Below, in pieces: positions 62,321 to 64,000 of a DNA stretch of 64,000 bases. The notes beneath the pieces are model-generated. The model was not told the origin of the DNA, did no database searches, and saw only the letters and a program-made list of their open reading frames with translations. Every line of letters starts with the position of its first letter. Positions within the stretch are counted from its first letter, which is position 1. The stretch comes from Lachnospiraceae bacterium (GTDB lineage: Bacteria > Bacillota > Clostridia > Lachnospirales > Lachnospiraceae): the NCBI GenBank assembly GCA_017938405.1, contig JAGBBP010000026.1, forward strand, positions 1-64,000, in the 5' to 3' direction. The translations under genes were made by a program, and so were the position numbers.

Positions 62321-62440
62321 GTAAAAAGGTGTATTGCGTATCCGGAAAGAACATAGTAAAATAGGAAGGAACGAATTGATTTCGGGGAATCATTCAAAAG
62401 ATAGTTTCCTTAAATTATATAAGAAAGCGAGAATAGGATA

Positions 62441-63811
62441 ATGCAGAGAGAACGATTGGGAAGCCGGCTTGGTTTCCTTTTGCTGAGTGCGGGCTGTGCC
62501 ATCGGCTTGGGAAATGTTTGGAAGTTTCCGTATATGGTAGGACAAAACGGCGGCGGAGCCTTTGTACTGATTTACATTTTCTTTTTGATTGCTCTCGGTG
62601 TGCCGATTATGACCATGGAGTTTGCTATCGGTCGTGCGGCCCAGAAGAGCCCGGTGAAGTTTTATCAGGAGCTGGAGCCGAAGGGCAGTAAGTGGCATAT
62701 CCACGGCTATGCATCTTTGGCGGGGAATTATTTGCTTTTGATGTTTTATACCAGTGTGGCAGGTTGGCTTCTGCAGTATTTTGTAAAGACGGTAGGCGGT
62801 ACTTTTGAAGGATTGGATGCTGCGGGGATTAAGACAGAGTACGAAAGTATGTTGGCCGAACCGGGAATGATGATTGTTTCCGTGTCGATTACTGTTATCA
62901 TTGCGGTTGTGGTGTGTTCCATCGGGTTACAGAACGGGTTGGAGCGGATTACGAAATGGATGATGTTAGCCCTGTTTGCCATTATGGTAGTACTGGCGAT
63001 TAACAGTATTACTTTGCCGGGCAGTGAGGAGGGCCTGAAGTTTTATTTGTTGCCGAACCTTGACCGGATGAAGACGGTCGGTATCGGCAATATTATCGTA
63101 GGCGCCATGAATCAGGCATTCTTTACTCTTAGTATCGGTATCGGAAGTATGGCGATTTTCGGTAGCTACATCGGAAAAGAGCGTGCGCTGATGGGAGAGG
63201 CAACCAGAGTGGCGATTTTGGATACCTTTGTGGCATTTGCTTCGGGACTTATCATTTTTCCGGCGTGTATGGCTTACGGGGTGCAGGTGGACAGCGGAAA
63301 GAATTTGATTTTCATTACGCTTCCGAATATTTTTAACAACCTTACCGGTGGACGTATCTGGGGCAGTTTGTTCTTTGTATTTATGTCCTTTGCGGCACTT
63401 TCCACGGTGCTGGCGGTATTTGAAAATCTCGTATCTTGTACGGTGGATTTGTTCGGGTGGGGCAGAAAGAAGGCATGTCTCATTAACGGAATCGTTCTGT
63501 TCCTTCTTTCCGTACCGTGTGTGTTGGGCTTTAATGTCTGGAAGAACGTAGCACCGATGGGTAAGGGAAGCAATATTATGGATTTGGAAGACTTTGTGGT
63601 GAGCAATCTGATGCTTCCGCTTGGGGCATTGACGTTTATTCTCTTCTGTACCACCCGGTACGGCTGGGGATGGAAGAAGTTCACCGATGAGGCCAACGAG
63701 GGCAAGGGTATGAAGGTGACAAACTGGATGCGCGGGTATCTGACCTGGGTGCTTCCGGTAGTGGTACTTGTGATTTTTGCGGTAGGCTTGTATAACGTGT
63801 TCGCGAAATAG
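62441..63811 (+). CDS. neurotransmitter:sodium symporter family transporter
   Basis: The 456-aa LeuT-fold protein uses the Na+ gradient to import an amino acid or similar solute. TM1 carries AGCAIGLGNVWKFPYMVGQN with its unwound substrate/Na+ site; TM6 has NQAFFTLSIGIGSMAIFGSY, and TM8 FAALSTVLAVFENL. About 11-12 helices. The ribosome site is weak (GAGAATAGG). A small ORF with a strong ribosome site follows by 57 bp. The substrate is unknown. Confidence 0.93.
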   Translation: MQRERLGSRLGFLLLSAGCAIGLGNVWKFPYMVGQNGGGAFVLIYIFFLIALGVPIMTMEFAIGRAAQKSPVKFYQELEPKGSKWHIHGYASLAGNYLLLMFYTSVAGWLLQYFVKTVGGTFEGLDAAGIKTEYESMLAEPGMMIVSVSITVIIAVVVCSIGLQNGLERITKWMMLALFAIMVVLAINSITLPGSEEGLKFYLLPNLDRMKTVGIGNIIVGAMNQAFFTLSIGIGSMAIFGSYIGKERALMGEATRVAILDTFVAFASGLIIFPACMAYGVQVDSGKNLIFITLPNIFNNLTGGRIWGSLFFVFMSFAALSTVLAVFENLVSCTVDLFGWGRKKACLINGIVLFLLSVPCVLGFNVWKNVAPMGKGSNIMDLEDFVVSNLMLPLGALTFILFCTTRYGWGWKKFTDEANEGKGMKVTNWMRGYLTWVLPVVVLVIFAVGLYNVFAK

Positions 63812-63868
63812 CAGAAAGAAAAAAGGATTCAGAAATCGGAATGAGACGTATAAAAGGAGGTGCAGGGT

Positions 63869-64000
63869 ATGGAGTGGATTGGGTATTTCGGTTTTATAGC
63901 ATTTTTTATAGCAATCGGCCTGTTGGCAGACTCCGGAAAAGTCAGGAAGCTGGAGCGGCGTATTAAGGCTTTGGAAAGAAAAGAAAACGGAGGAGAGGAA
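63869..64000 (+). CDS. small membrane protein, cut by window end
   Basis: A strong site AAAGGAGGTG precedes ATG 63869. The open frame runs off the window after 44 codons: a hydrophobic helix (residues 3-20, WIGYFGFIAFFIAIGLLA) followed by a basic/acidic coiled-coil stretch (VRKLERRIKALERKE). It may be a small partner of the NSS transporter or the start of an unrelated protein. Confidence 0.6.
   Translation, partial: MEWIGYFGFIAFFIAIGLLADSGKVRKLERRIKALERKENGGEE

Overview
The window looks like ordinary chromosome from a low-GC, endospore-forming Firmicute of the Clostridia, most like a Lachnospiraceae member. Signs are spmA/spmB, the fabK-type fatty acid operon, glgC-glgD, the dnaD/dnaI-type replication pair, strong AGGAGG ribosome binding sites, and many TTGACA-N17-TATAAT-like promoters. 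I saw no rRNA, tRNA, CRISPR array, transposase or prophage.

Layout. 1-2.1 kb: a possible decayed gene tail, an AAA ATPase with a nuclease-like tail, and an AbrB-type regulator. 2.3-7.4 kb: wall synthesis (ddl, murF), spore maturation (spmA, spmB) and a secreted SleB-like hydrolase. 7.6-13.2 kb: a chemoreceptor, an M18 aminopeptidase, and an ABC-F ATPase behind an attenuator-like leader. 13.7-22.4 kb (minus): an acetyltransferase, a radical-SAM activase, and the fatty acid operon fabH-acpP-fabK-fabD-fabG-fabF-fabZ-accD-accA, which has no accB or accC. 22.7-29.4 kb: an ECF sigma/anti-sigma pair, a CYTH enzyme, a dCache chemoreceptor, a GH43 enzyme (minus) and an EAL phosphodiesterase. 29.5-38.7 kb: queT behind a preQ1 riboswitch, a class A PBP, prs, dnaI, dnaD and murC, with two arrays of DnaA boxes between dnaD and murC. 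39-48.4 kb: glgCD, a polysaccharide deacetylase, pth, mfd and a PrsA-like lipoprotein. 48.6-51.9 kb: a sugar ABC importer without its ATPase. 52-56.7 kb: a 6-TM chemoreceptor (minus), clpB and a small Cys-rich lipoprotein. 57-64 kb: a CPBP protease with NatAB-type transporter behind a palindromic operator, a barnase/barstar pair (minus), a DUF2798 membrane protein, an NSS transporter, and a small ORF cut by the window end.

The most unusual signal is a roughly 300-400 nt intergenic element present three times (13268-13666 plus; 33145-33548 minus; 59969-60281 plus). Each copy is a nested series of helices around a conserved core with a predicted multi-way junction. Outer arms differ in sequence between copies yet stay self-complementary, and several core helices show paired changes. 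All three copies lie just 3' of a gene on the same strand, and their outermost helix uses the 3' arm of that gene's terminator hairpin. I do not recognise it as a named RNA or mobile-element family. Other notable regulatory DNA: the ABC-F leader with a 24-codon upstream ORF overlapping a terminator, the tandem 9-bp-period DnaA boxes, the preQ1 aptamer beginning at about the predicted transcription start, and palindromes in the prs and CPBP/NatAB promoters.
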